From assembly GCA_024642775.1 (NCBI GenBank), contig JAHEAL010000004.1:3663-48393 (forward strand): 44,731 nt of DNA, read 5' to 3'. The notes under the pieces are model-generated. The model was not told the DNA's origin, searched no databases, and worked only from the letters and a program-made list of their open reading frames with translations. Shown here one piece after another: positions 17,521 to 26,765 of this stretch (position 1 is the stretch's first letter; each line of letters begins with the position of its first letter). Source of the stretch: Nitrosomonadales bacterium (GTDB lineage Bacteria; Pseudomonadota; Gammaproteobacteria; Burkholderiales; Methylophilaceae). The position numbers and the translations under genes were made by a program.

Positions 17521-18858
17521 TCAAGAGCCAACGGATAAATTCTTAATTAGAACCGAACCAATATATTTTGAGCTGTTAATGTTAATATCATTGGCTATCA
17601 TCTCAATATCGAGAAGAATTTGTTTCATATTCCCAGCAATACTAATCTCTTCAACAGAGTGATGAACTTTTCCATTCTTAATATAAAAACCAGATGCGCC
17701 TCTAGAAAAGTCACCATTCACCATATTTATCCCATGACCCAATAGCTCGGTAATAAGTAAGCCGCTCTCAATTTGACTAATCATGTCATCAAGAGAAATA
17801 TTATGATGATCAATTATCAAATTATGAGTTCCACCAGCATTACCCGTAGTTTTAAGGTTTAATTTTCTTCCTGAGTATGAAGAGAGTAAGTAGTGCTCTA
17901 GCATTCCTTTATTAATTAATTTATTTTCAAAAACTTCCACTCCCTCATCATCAAAATAAGTAGATGCATGACCTTTAGAAAGAAAGGGGTCTTCAATAAT
18001 ATTTAATTTATCGGAGGCTATTTTTTTCCCCAATGACTCCATTAAAAAAGAATTTTGTCGATATAAATTTCTGCCAGAAATCGCACTCAATAGTGATGAA
18101 ATTAAAACATCAGAAATTGTATTATGAAAAATTACAGGGTAGTTTCCTGTTTTTATTTTTGATGGATTTAATCGATCTCTAGCATTCCTAGCAGCTTGAA
18201 TACCAACTGATGCTCTGTCCTTGAGGTCTTTAAAATCTCTGGCATTAGAATAGTCATAAGATCTTTGCATACTGCCATCTTTACCTGCTATAACTGAACA
18301 AGATAATGAAAATCTTGTGCCTGGAAATCCCCCAATAAATCCATTTGAATTAGCATACACAAAAGTTGAAGAACTCTCACTAAAAGAGGCTCCTTCTGAA
18401 TTGCTAATTAAGGGGTCAAAGTCTAACGCCGATATCTCTGCTTCTTTTGCCAAATCTATAATTTCTTCAAAAGATAGGTCTTGAGGATAAAATATATCAA
18501 CATTTTTCTCGCACTTGGGGTGAAATTTTTTATCAGCCAGCCCAAAATGCTCATCACTTTCGGTGCTGCTAAGCATACTTATAGATTTTTCAACAAGATT
18601 TTCAATAGTCTTTTTGGAAAAGTCTGAAGAAGAGACAATACTCCTTTTTTTATCTTTAAATAAAGTAAGGGTTAAATTTTTATCATTATTTGACTCGATG
18701 GTCTCAGTTTCTTGGTTTCGAACCGATATTGTTTTACCTGAAGATAAACTAATATCTAACTCTGCTTGTTCGGCTCCGTATTTTTTTGACTGATTTAAAA
18801 TATCAATTGATAAATTTTTTAAGTCATCTTGTGAGTACCCAAGAATTTTTGCTTCCAT
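17521..18858 (-). CDS. pmbA: Metalloprotease PmbA/TldE homologue
   Basis: PmbA (TldE) pairs with TldD to cleave unfolded or modified peptides. The 445-residue protein belongs to the TldD/PmbA family: AEQAELDISLSSG at the start, AEISALDFDPLISNSEGASFS, the IFHNTISDVLISSLLSAISG block, KGHASTYFDDEGV, and the C-terminal NMVNGDFSRGASGFYIKNG and SIAGNMKQIL. PmbA lacks the HExxH site of TldD, as here. tldD is not in the window. It is divergent from darP (39 bases between starts), the same neighbour as in Escherichia coli. Confidence 0.94.
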   Translation of the reverse strand: MEAKILGYSQDDLKNLSIDILNQSKKYGAEQAELDISLSSGKTISVRNQETETIESNNDKNLTLTLFKDKKRSIVSSSDFSKKTIENLVEKSISMLSSTESDEHFGLADKKFHPKCEKNVDIFYPQDLSFEEIIDLAKEAEISALDFDPLISNSEGASFSESSSTFVYANSNGFIGGFPGTRFSLSCSVIAGKDGSMQRSYDYSNARDFKDLKDRASVGIQAARNARDRLNPSKIKTGNYPVIFHNTISDVLISSLLSAISGRNLYRQNSFLMESLGKKIASDKLNIIEDPFLSKGHASTYFDDEGVEVFENKLINKGMLEHYLLSSYSGRKLNLKTTGNAGGTHNLIIDHHNISLDDMISQIESGLLITELLGHGINMVNGDFSRGASGFYIKNGKVHHSVEEISIAGNMKQILLDIEMIANDININSSKYIGSVLIKNLSVGS

Positions 18859-18897
18859 TGCTTACCTTTATGTATAAATAATATATGATCCTACCTT

Positions 18898-19392
18898 ATG
18901 GACGAAAATATAAAAAGCAAAACACAATTAAAACAAGAAGCCGATGATATCCAAGAATTAGGTATCGAAATTTCTAAATTACCCGAAAAAAAAATTCTAG
19001 CCCTCTCGCTATCCGAAGATGCAAAGGAAGCTATAATTTTCTATCAAAATATAAAAAAAAATAGCGCAAAAAGGCGACAGGCACAATTTATTGGAAAGGT
19101 TCTGCGTAACCTAGACCTGGAAGATGTAAAAAAAGAACTATTTGAGATTAAGAATACTTCTCTTCTTAGTATAAAAATTCAACATGAGGCTGAGTCTTGG
19201 AGAGAAAAGCTTTTAAGCGACAGTGAGTCACTGAGTCAATTTATTGATACTTTCAGCCCCGATTTGGGCAACCTTAATCAAATCGTATTAAATGCAAAAA
19301 AAGAACTTACCAGCAATAAAAAAGGTAAAAATTATCGGAACCTATATCGACTAATATTAGAAAGTTTAAATAATTCTAAATCTGTACCTTAA
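18898..19392 (+). CDS. darP: Ribosome-associated protein DarP (YjgA, DUF615)
   Basis: DarP binds late 50S ribosomal intermediates and helps their assembly. The 164-residue, mostly helical protein shows the family pattern SKTQLKQEADDIQELGIEISKL, then AKRRQAQFIGKVLRNLD around residues 56-73, and a C-terminal arginine-rich NYRNLYRLI. It lacks the long tail of gammaproteobacterial forms. The 3' end overlaps the convergent PDZ gene by 17 bases. Confidence 0.9.
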   Translation: MDENIKSKTQLKQEADDIQELGIEISKLPEKKILALSLSEDAKEAIIFYQNIKKNSAKRRQAQFIGKVLRNLDLEDVKKELFEIKNTSLLSIKIQHEAESWREKLLSDSESLSQFIDTFSPDLGNLNQIVLNAKKELTSNKKGKNYRNLYRLILESLNNSKSVP

Positions 19393-20110
19393 TTTTTTTG
19401 GTCTCTTCGTTTCTTTTGAATTCAATCTCAACTTCTTTGCCTTTGTTCGCAACTAACTCCTTAATAAAATCCGATGGTTCCGATAATTCAATGTTATTAA
19501 TCTTTAATATAAGGTCTTTTCTCTGTATTCCTGCATTAAATGCAGCGGACTCTTTAATAACAGCAACAACAAATAACCCGCCATCTTTATTTCTCTCATC
19601 GCCCTCTTTGAAGCTTATTAAATGCGTTCCAAATAGAGGTTTAGGAAGTTTCGCCCAAAAAGAAACATAAAAATCATACTTCACATTTGGATCGACCAAA
19701 TCTTCCTCTTGTATAACAATTTCTTCAATCTTGCCCTCGCTGTCCAATTTTTTCTTTTTATAGTTTTCTCTAGCTTTTTTTATGACCGTTGCTCTATTTG
19801 CTTCATTAATTTGACGATCATAAATTAAAGCGGCATCTGCACCGATTTGTTTTCCAAAATCCACCGCCTCTGCAGGAGGCGTGTATACACCGACATAAGA
19901 TGAAAATCCCATTAAGTCATACCCTTCTTCAAGCATCGTGATATTGTCAGTATCTTTATCCCATCCGCGATAAATTTCAGTTTCTACCGATGTTATTTGA
20001 GATTTTAAATTTTTATCACCTTGAATCTGATAATTTTTTTTAAAAAGATTTTCAGCAAATACGTTCGATAAAATGAAGAAAAGAGCAAAGAAGGTTAAAA
20101 TAGATTTCAT
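19376..20110 (-). CDS. Secreted PDZ-domain protein of unknown function
   Basis: This 244-residue protein has a signal peptide cleaved after about Ala19 (V-F-A). The mature part has a domain with MLEEGYDLMGFSSY (near 60-73) and IGADAALIYD, a pattern I recall from uncharacterised proteobacterial secreted proteins. A charged helical spacer rich in K and E (about 105-140) follows. A C-terminal PDZ domain runs from about 165 to 240, with VVAVIKESAAFNAGIQRKDLILKINN. No protease active-site motif is seen, so it is likely a scaffold or an adaptor in the periplasm. It is divergent from mog, with only 27 bases between starts. Confidence 0.85.
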   Translation of the reverse strand: MKSILTFFALFFILSNVFAENLFKKNYQIQGDKNLKSQITSVETEIYRGWDKDTDNITMLEEGYDLMGFSSYVGVYTPPAEAVDFGKQIGADAALIYDRQINEANRATVIKKARENYKKKKLDSEGKIEEIVIQEEDLVDPNVKYDFYVSFWAKLPKPLFGTHLISFKEGDERNKDGGLFVVAVIKESAAFNAGIQRKDLILKINNIELSEPSDFIKELVANKGKEVEIEFKRNEETKKIKVQI

Positions 20111-20137
20111 AATATAATTTTATTTTTTAGGTTAAAC

Positions 20138-20725
20138 ATGACTGACATTAAAACTAATAAAAAATTCATTAAAATTGGATTGGTTTCTATTAGTGATCGA
20201 GCCTCAAAAGGTGTTTATGAGGACAAAGGCATACCAACTTTAAAAAATTGGTGCACCAAAGCCATAAAATCTAACATTGAGTTTAAAGAAACCTTAATCT
20301 CAGACGATTTCGAGCTAATCAAATCAACTCTCATTGAGCTTGTCGATATTGATCATTGCGACTTAATCCTCACAACAGGCGGAACAGGTCCGGCAATAAG
20401 AGACGTCTCACCCGACGCAACTATTTCAATTGCTGATAGAGAGATGCCTGGATTTGGAGAACAAATGAGACAAATTAGCTTACACTTTGTCCCCACGGCA
20501 ATCTTATCAAGACAAACAGCCGTTATTCGCAACAAGTCATTAATCATCAATCTTCCTGGACAACCAAAATCAATTCACCAAACATTGGAAGGCCTTAAAA
20601 ATGAAAACGGTGATTTAATTATTCATGGCATCTTTGCAGCAGTTCCTTACTGTATTGAATTAATCGGTGGTCCCGTATTTGAAACCAATGATGAAGTAGT
20701 TAAATCTTTTAAGCCAAAAAAATGA
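20138..20725 (+). CDS. mog: Molybdopterin adenylyltransferase
   Basis: Mog adenylates molybdopterin before molybdate is inserted. The 195-residue protein has KIGLVSISDRASKGVYEDKGIP (about 11-33), the LILTTGGTGPAIRDVSPDAT substrate motif, EMPGFGEQMRQISL and INLPGQPKSIHQTLEG. This N-terminal form marks Mog rather than MoaB. The gene agrees with the modABC molybdate transporter at 31.5-33.6 kb, and means the cell uses a molybdoenzyme such as formate dehydrogenase (inference). The stop overlaps thiL as ATGA. Confidence 0.93.
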   Translation: MTDIKTNKKFIKIGLVSISDRASKGVYEDKGIPTLKNWCTKAIKSNIEFKETLISDDFELIKSTLIELVDIDHCDLILTTGGTGPAIRDVSPDATISIADREMPGFGEQMRQISLHFVPTAILSRQTAVIRNKSLIINLPGQPKSIHQTLEGLKNENGDLIIHGIFAAVPYCIELIGGPVFETNDEVVKSFKPKK

Positions 20726-21660
20726 ATGAATTCCAATTAATTGAAAAATTTTTCAAACAACCAAAAAAAAATGCAATCTTGGGCATTGGTGACGACGCAG
20801 CGATAATTCCAAAAAATGAAAAAGATTATTTACTCCTTTCCGTAGATACACTCAGCATAGACTCACATTTCACAAAGCAATCAGACCCTTATTACCTGGG
20901 TTGGAAAGCTCTGGCAGTTAACATATCGGATATTGTAGCTATGGGAGGAGTTCCTACCTTCGCCCTATTATCCTTGACTGTAGAAGAGATTAATAAAAAA
21001 TGGTTAAGTAAATTTTCTCAAGGCATAAAGGCTTGTGCTAAAAAATATAATGTAGAGCTCATCGGTGGAGATACCAATAGAGGTTCGATGTCGGTATCAG
21101 TAACCATCATCGGCGATTCACCAAGAAAAAATGTTTTAACCAGAAGTGCTGCAAAGATTAATGATGATATATGGATTAGTGATGAGATTGGTTATGCACA
21201 CCTAGGCTTTGCATTAAGTAAACACGGTCCCACCATGTCAAATTGTTTAAAAAAGAGAGCTTTGCAAGCTTTTTTGAAACCTGAGCCCCCAATGAACTTT
21301 ATTTTAGATAATAAAAAGTATATGCACGCAGCTATTGATATTTCAGATGGTCTAGTATCAGAACTTGAGCATATTACTGTAGAACAAAAATTAGGTGCAA
21401 AAATTGATGTTGATTCAATACCAATGCATAAATGGTTTAAAGAACATAACAATCAAGAATTAGCCTTAACTGGAGGTGAAGACTATCAAATACTTTTCAC
21501 AGCCAATAAAAAAAATCGAAATAAAATCAACAATTCCTTGAAAAAAAATAAATTAAAGGGCGGGGTTATTGGAACTATTACTAACAGCAAAAAAGTTGAG
21601 TTTGAGCATAAAGGTAAGTTAGTGAATTATAAAAAAGGTGGATTCAAACATTTTGGTTAA
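20722..21660 (+). CDS. thiL: Thiamine-monophosphate kinase
   Basis: ThiL phosphorylates thiamine monophosphate to the active diphosphate. The 312-residue protein has NEFQLIEKFF at the start, GIGDDAAII (about 20-28), DTLSIDSHF, WKALAVNISDIVAMGGVP, LIGGDTNRG, DISDGLVSELEHI and LTGGEDYQILF. These are the ATP, magnesium and substrate motifs of the family. The order thiL-pgpA-pncC-recA-recX-alaS is common in proteobacteria. Confidence 0.97.
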   Translation: MNEFQLIEKFFKQPKKNAILGIGDDAAIIPKNEKDYLLLSVDTLSIDSHFTKQSDPYYLGWKALAVNISDIVAMGGVPTFALLSLTVEEINKKWLSKFSQGIKACAKKYNVELIGGDTNRGSMSVSVTIIGDSPRKNVLTRSAAKINDDIWISDEIGYAHLGFALSKHGPTMSNCLKKRALQAFLKPEPPMNFILDNKKYMHAAIDISDGLVSELEHITVEQKLGAKIDVDSIPMHKWFKEHNNQELALTGGEDYQILFTANKKNRNKINNSLKKNKLKGGVIGTITNSKKVEFEHKGKLVNYKKGGFKHFG

Positions 21661-21673
21661 TAGAAAATTCCTA

Positions 21674-22129
21674 ATGAGTAATATTTGGCACTTTATAGCA
21701 CTTGGATTTGGTACTGGATTATCAAAAAAAGGTCCTGGTACTATTGGCACATTGGTAGCATTCTTGTACCTAATACCTTTTCTCAAATTAAGTAATACCT
21801 TACAAATATTTTTATACATATTTTGTTTTATTTTTAGTTATATAAGCACAAATGAGACCATTAAAAATTTAAAAATAAAAGATCCTTCTTGCGTGGTAAT
21901 TGATGAGATTATTGCTTACCTCCTTATCCTGATTATCGTTCCATTAAATTTTCTTACGATTATTCTTTCTTTTGTAATTTTTAGACTACTTGATATTTAT
22001 AAACCCATGCCTATAAATTTTTTTGAGAAAATTCCTGGAGCTGCTGGTGTAATAGCAGATGACGTTGTTGCTGCCATCTTTACAATTTTAATTATTTGGT
22101 CGATAAATTTTTATGTGCCTATCTACTAA
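21674..22129 (+). CDS. pgpA: Phosphatidylglycerophosphatase A
   Basis: PgpA removes phosphate from phosphatidylglycerophosphate to make phosphatidylglycerol at the inner membrane. I chose the ATG at 21674, 13 bases after the thiL stop. The frame is open to a GTG at 21638 that would add 12 residues, but the conserved part starts just after the ATG (FGTGLSKKGPGTIGTL). Further motifs are VVIDEIIAYL, FRLLDIYKPMPI and AAGVIADDVVAAI, giving the acidic metal sites. Four hydrophobic helices fit the family; 151 residues is close to normal. The end overlaps pncC by 17 bases. Confidence 0.93.
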   Translation: MSNIWHFIALGFGTGLSKKGPGTIGTLVAFLYLIPFLKLSNTLQIFLYIFCFIFSYISTNETIKNLKIKDPSCVVIDEIIAYLLILIIVPLNFLTIILSFVIFRLLDIYKPMPINFFEKIPGAAGVIADDVVAAIFTILIIWSINFYVPIY

Positions 22130-22598
22130 ACTCCAATCTGTCATTAGTAAAATAAAAAAAAATGCTTTAAAAATTGTTACAGCTGAATCTTGTACAGGAG
22201 GGCTCCTTTCAAAAATTTTTACTGACATTCCAGGCTCATCCAAATGGTTCGAGTGTGGATTTATAACTTACAGCAATGAATCGAAAATAAAACTTCTTAA
22301 TGTTGATTTTGAATCATTAGAAAAATTTGGTGCCGTTAGCTCACAGGTTGCAAAAGAAATGGCAATTGGCGCATTAAAGAAATCTAATGCCAACTTTTCA
22401 ATTTCAATTACCGGTGTTGCTGGACCTGATGGAGGCACAAAGTCAAAACCCGTCGGAACAGTTTATATTTGTTTTGCTAAAGAAAATATTATTATTAAAG
22501 AATTTCTTTTTAAAACAGATGGTTCAAGGTTGGACGTCCGAGAAAACACTGTGAATTTCATAATAGATGAATTGAATAAGCTTACTTTAAGTAGTTAA
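22113..22598 (+). CDS. pncC: Nicotinamide-nucleotide amidase (CinA C-terminal domain)
   Basis: PncC deamidates nicotinamide mononucleotide to return it to NAD synthesis. The 161-residue protein is the stand-alone CinA C-terminal domain: TAESCTGGLLSKIFTDIPGSSKWF, GFITYSNESKIKLL, GAVSSQVAKEMAIGA and SITGVAGPDGGTKSKPVGTVYI. There is no N-terminal MoCF-like domain, as in most proteobacterial PncC. It starts inside pgpA and ends 58 bases before recA. Confidence 0.95.
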   Translation: MCLSTKLQSVISKIKKNALKIVTAESCTGGLLSKIFTDIPGSSKWFECGFITYSNESKIKLLNVDFESLEKFGAVSSQVAKEMAIGALKKSNANFSISITGVAGPDGGTKSKPVGTVYICFAKENIIIKEFLFKTDGSRLDVRENTVNFIIDELNKLTLSS

Positions 22599-22656
22599 AT
22601 GTGAAATAATTAGTCATTAAATTTAAATACAATCAACATGAAAAGGTTCTAAATAA

Positions 22657-23712
22657 ATGGATGAGAATAAACAAAAAGCTCTAGAAGCAGCTATGGCCCA
22701 AATTGAGAAACAATTTGGCAAAGGCTCTGTTATGAAAATGGATGGAACTGAAGTTGATTCTTCAATTGAAGCCATTTCAACAGGCTCACTTGGCTTAGAT
22801 ATTGCATTAGGTATCGGCGGCTTACCCAAAGGTAGAGTTGTTGAAATTTATGGTCCAGAATCTTCCGGTAAAACATCACTAACCCTTTCTGTCATTGCAG
22901 CTGCTCAAAAAGCTGGAGGTACTGCAGCTTTTATTGACGCTGAACATGCACTTGATACCCAGTATGCTTCAAAGCTGGGTGTTAACTTAACCGATTTATT
23001 AATTTCCCAACCAGATACTGGAGAGCAAGCTTTAGAGATTACTGACATGCTTGTTAGAAGTGGTTCAGTTGATGTGGTTGTCGTTGACTCAGTTGCAGCA
23101 TTAACTCCAAGAGCTGAAATTGAGGGGGATATGGGAGATTCTCATATGGGACTTCAGGCCCGATTAATGTCTCAAGCCTTAAGAAAGCTCACAGGCAACA
23201 TTAAGAAAACAAATACATTAGTTATTTTCATCAATCAAATTAGAATGAAGATTGGTGTAATGTTTGGCAATCCCGAAACTACGACTGGCGGTAATGCTCT
23301 TAAATTTTACTCATCAGTTCGTTTAGACATTCGACGAATTGGTGCGATCAAAAAAGGTGATGAGATTGTTGGAGCAGAAACTCGAGTGAAAGTGGTAAAA
23401 AATAAGGTGGCGCCACCATTTAGACAAGCAGAATTTGATGTATTGTATGGCGAAGGTATTTCATTAGAAGGAGAGATTATTGAGCAAGGAGTTCAACTTA
23501 AACTCATTGATAAAGCCGGGGCATGGTATAGCTACAATGGAGAAAAAATTGGACAAGGTAAAGATAATGTTCGGGAGTTTTTAAAACAAAACCCTGAAAT
23601 ATCGAGGACGCTTGAAGATCAAATTAGAGAGAATGCTAATCTTGCAAATTCGAAAATGATAGTTGAAAATCCTCAAGATTCATCATCAGATGACGAAGAT
23701 GCAAGCGAATGA
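22657..23712 (+). CDS. recA: Recombinase A
   Basis: RecA forms filaments on single-stranded DNA for homologous recombination and repair. The 351-residue protein is near full length. The Walker A motif GPESSGKT spans 66-73, and [27 protein letters not shown], the L2 loop [28 protein letters not shown] and the [18 protein letters not shown] block are intact. The C-terminal tail is acidic (SSDDEDASE), as usual. The 58-base leader holds a -10-like TACAAT at 22628-22633, but I see no LexA-type CTG-N-CAG palindrome. Confidence 0.99.
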   Translation: MDENKQKALEAAMAQIEKQFGKGSVMKMDGTEVDSSIEAISTGSLGLDIALGIGGLPKGRVVEIYGPESSGKTSLTLSVIAAAQKAGGTAAFIDAEHALDTQYASKLGVNLTDLLISQPDTGEQALEITDMLVRSGSVDVVVVDSVAALTPRAEIEGDMGDSHMGLQARLMSQALRKLTGNIKKTNTLVIFINQIRMKIGVMFGNPETTTGGNALKFYSSVRLDIRRIGAIKKGDEIVGAETRVKVVKNKVAPPFRQAEFDVLYGEGISLEGEIIEQGVQLKLIDKAGAWYSYNGEKIGQGKDNVREFLKQNPEISRTLEDQIRENANLANSKMIVENPQDSSSDDEDASE

Positions 23713-24151
23713 GTCACTTAAAAATTTAAAAAAAAGAGCACTCTATTATTTAGCAAAGAGAGAATATTCATTTAAAGAATTAATTCAGAAAATCTTGAAA
23801 TATGCTTATGAAATAGGCTTGAGTGAGAAAGAGTGTTTTGTTGTTGTTGAAGAATTGAAAGAAAAAAATTTTCAGTCAGATGAACGGTTTTGTGAATCCT
23901 ATATTAATTCAAAAAAAAACAAATTTGGATCACAACGCATTAGCTTCGATCTTCAACAAAAGGGTGTCGACCAATACCTTATTGATACCTTTATCAGTGA
24001 GTTGAAAATTCATGAGGATAAAATTGCTTCATTAGTATGGAGTAAAAAATATAATAGCCCTCCTGCAAACAAAAATGAGGAAAGCAAACAAATTCGATTT
24101 ATGCAAAGTAGAGGTTTTAGTTTTGAGGTAATAAAGAAAATTATAAGATGA
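23699..24151 (+). CDS. recX: Regulatory protein RecX
   Basis: RecX binds RecA filaments and limits their activity. I place the start at ATG 23699 (150 residues). The frame is open to a TTG at 23663, which would overlap recA by 50 bases. Three-helix repeats are visible: [53 protein letters not shown] and [18 protein letters not shown]. It overlaps the recA end, allowing coupled translation, and its stop overlaps alaS as ATGA. Confidence 0.9.
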   Translation: MQANESLKNLKKRALYYLAKREYSFKELIQKILKYAYEIGLSEKECFVVVEELKEKNFQSDERFCESYINSKKNKFGSQRISFDLQQKGVDQYLIDTFISELKIHEDKIASLVWSKKYNSPPANKNEESKQIRFMQSRGFSFEVIKKIIR

Positions 24152-26763
24152 AAAATTTATCAAGCAATCAAATTAGACAAGCATTTTTAGATTTTTTTAA
24201 TGAAAAAGGTCACACTATAGTTGAATCTAGCAGCCTTGTTCCGCAGAATGATCCTACCTTACTATTTGCAAATGCGGGAATGAATCAATTTAAGGATTTT
24301 TTTCTAGGCAATCAAAAACCAACATTCACAAAAGCTACATCCAGCCAAAAATGTGTTAGAGCGGGTGGAAAACACAATGATCTTGAGAATGTTGGTTACA
24401 CAGCAAGGCATCATACCTTTTTTGAAATGTTGGGTAATTTTAGTTTTGGAGATTACTTTAAAAAAGAAGCTATACAACTGGCATGGGAACTATTGACCGT
24501 TAGATTTAAAATTCCAGAAGAAAAGCTTTTGGTTACCGTCTACCATGAAGATACAGAAGCATATGACATATGGAAGGATGAAATTAAAATCTCTTCGGAC
24601 AGGATCATTAAAATTGGAGATAAATCTGAAAAATATTTTTCAGATAATTTTTGGATGATGGGTGATACAGGCCCATGTGGTCCTTGTAGTGAAATTTTTT
24701 ATGACCATGGAAGTGATATACCTGGGGGAGTTCCTGGGTCACCGGAAGAGGATGGTGATCGTTTTATTGAAATATGGAACTTAGTTTTCATGCAATTTAA
24801 TAGAGATAAAGATGGCAAGATGCATCCATTACCAAAACCATCAGTTGATACGGGAATGGGTCTTGAGAGAATTTCTGCTGTTCTTCAACATGTTCATGCT
24901 AATTATGAAATTGACCTTTTCACAAACCTAATATCTGATGCAAGTAAAATTACTTCTTATGGAGATTTATTACACCCTTCACTGAGAGTTATTTCTGACC
25001 ACATAAGATCAATTGTGTTTTTAATAAATGATGGAGTGATTCCATCTAATGACGGCCGTGGCTATGTTCTCAGAAGAATAATGAGAAGAGCCATACGTCA
25101 TGGATATAAACTTGGAATGAGAAAAGCCTTTTTAAACAAGTTAGCTATCTCCGTCAAAAAAAATATGGGTGACGCATATCCTGATCTAAATCAAAAAATT
25201 GAATTCATTGAATCAACTATTTTTGAAGAAGAAGAAAGATTCTTTGAAACTATCGAAAATGGGATGAATATTCTTGATACTGAATTACTAAAGATTAACA
25301 AACAAAAGGTTTCAGTTCTGAGTGGAAAGATTGCTTTTAAACTGCATGACACTTTTGGATTTCCTGTGGATCTTACTGCCGATATATGTAGGGAGCAAAA
25401 GATTGAAATTAATATGACTGAATTTGATGATGAGATGAAAAACCAAAGAACACAAGCCCGTCAATTTAGTAAATTTAAATCATCTAAAGATATAACCATT
25501 GAAGGAATTGAAACAAAATTTCTTGCCTACGAACATGATTATTTTGAATCAACTATTACCCATATTATTGTGAATGATACGTTTGTTGAGACTTACGATA
25601 AACCAGAACAATGTACACTTGTATTATTAGAAACACCTTTTTATGCTGAGTCTGGGGGTCAAGTTGGTGATACTGGAATTATCTCAAATGATAATTTTAA
25701 TTTTAAAGTTTTGGATACGCAAAAAACACCAAATGGAATTTTATTGCACATTGGTGAATTAATATCAGGAACTTTTGGTATTAACCAAAGAGCTTTATGC
25801 CAGGTTGATCAAGATAGACGAAATGCAATTAAAAGAAATCACTCCGCTACCCACCTTCTTCACAGAGCTCTAAAAACTGTCTTAGGTGATCATATTCAGC
25901 AAAAAGGCTCTCTTGTTGATGAATATAAAACACGTTTTGACTTTTCCCATCCTAAACAGATGACTGATCATGAAATCAAAGAAGTTGAAAATATTGTTAA
26001 TAATGAAATTTTAAATAACCAAATGACTGAAGCACAAGTAATGCCTTTGGAAGATGCTAAAAAAAGTGGAGCAATGATGCTTTTCGGAGAAAAATACGCT
26101 AATGAAGTGCGCGTTCTTACAATAGGTAATAGTAAAGAGTTGTGTGGTGGTACTCATGTTAAGTTCACTGGAGATATTGGACTTTTTAAAATTTCTCAAG
26201 AAAATGGAGTTTCCTCCGGAGTTAGAAGAATTGAAGGCACAACAGGTAAATCAATCATTGACTTAATTAATAGACAAGATAAGTTAATTGATCTAGCTGC
26301 AAAAGAATTAAAGACATCTAAAGATGATATACCAGAAAAATTATCACTCATAACAAATCAACTTAAAGAGAGTGAGAGGATTATTCATCAACTAAAGTTA
26401 AAGATTGCCAATGAATCAAAGAATAGCCTTATTGATCAAGTGCAAATCTTGAATGGGATCAATACTATCATTACTCAGTTAGATAATATCGATGTACCTC
26501 AACTCAAAACCATGATGGATAACCTTAAAGATGGAATTAAGTCAGGGGTAATAATTTTAGCATCGGTCAATAATGGAAAAATAAATATTATAGTTGGTGT
26601 CACAAAAGATATGGTTAATCGTTACCATGCTGGTAAAATAGCATCCTCATTCGCAACAATGGTTGATGGCAAAGGTGGAGGAAAACCGGACATGGCTATG
26701 GCCGGAGGCAGTGACCTTGAAAAATTATCTGATGCGTTAGTTGAAATTAAAAAAATAATATAA
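24148..26763 (+). CDS. alaS: Alanyl-tRNA synthetase
   Basis: AlaS charges tRNA-Ala and edits misacylated serine and glycine. The 871-residue length is standard. It has the class II catalytic domain (SSSLVPQNDPTLLFANAGMNQFKD, RHHTFFEMLGNFSFGDYFK, GDTGPCGPCSEIFYD), the tRNA recognition part, and an editing domain whose zinc site His565, His569, Cys666 and His670 is complete (HSATH and CGGTH). The C-Ala end has GGKGGGKPDMAMAGG. It follows recX by overlap and precedes lysC by two bases. Confidence 0.98.
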   Translation: MKNLSSNQIRQAFLDFFNEKGHTIVESSSLVPQNDPTLLFANAGMNQFKDFFLGNQKPTFTKATSSQKCVRAGGKHNDLENVGYTARHHTFFEMLGNFSFGDYFKKEAIQLAWELLTVRFKIPEEKLLVTVYHEDTEAYDIWKDEIKISSDRIIKIGDKSEKYFSDNFWMMGDTGPCGPCSEIFYDHGSDIPGGVPGSPEEDGDRFIEIWNLVFMQFNRDKDGKMHPLPKPSVDTGMGLERISAVLQHVHANYEIDLFTNLISDASKITSYGDLLHPSLRVISDHIRSIVFLINDGVIPSNDGRGYVLRRIMRRAIRHGYKLGMRKAFLNKLAISVKKNMGDAYPDLNQKIEFIESTIFEEEERFFETIENGMNILDTELLKINKQKVSVLSGKIAFKLHDTFGFPVDLTADICREQKIEINMTEFDDEMKNQRTQARQFSKFKSSKDITIEGIETKFLAYEHDYFESTITHIIVNDTFVETYDKPEQCTLVLLETPFYAESGGQVGDTGIISNDNFNFKVLDTQKTPNGILLHIGELISGTFGINQRALCQVDQDRRNAIKRNHSATHLLHRALKTVLGDHIQQKGSLVDEYKTRFDFSHPKQMTDHEIKEVENIVNNEILNNQMTEAQVMPLEDAKKSGAMMLFGEKYANEVRVLTIGNSKELCGGTHVKFTGDIGLFKISQENGVSSGVRRIEGTTGKSIIDLINRQDKLIDLAAKELKTSKDDIPEKLSLITNQLKESERIIHQLKLKIANESKNSLIDQVQILNGINTIITQLDNIDVPQLKTMMDNLKDGIKSGVIILASVNNGKINIIVGVTKDMVNRYHAGKIASSFATMVDGKGGGKPDMAMAGGSDLEKLSDALVEIKKII

Positions 26764-26765
26764 TT

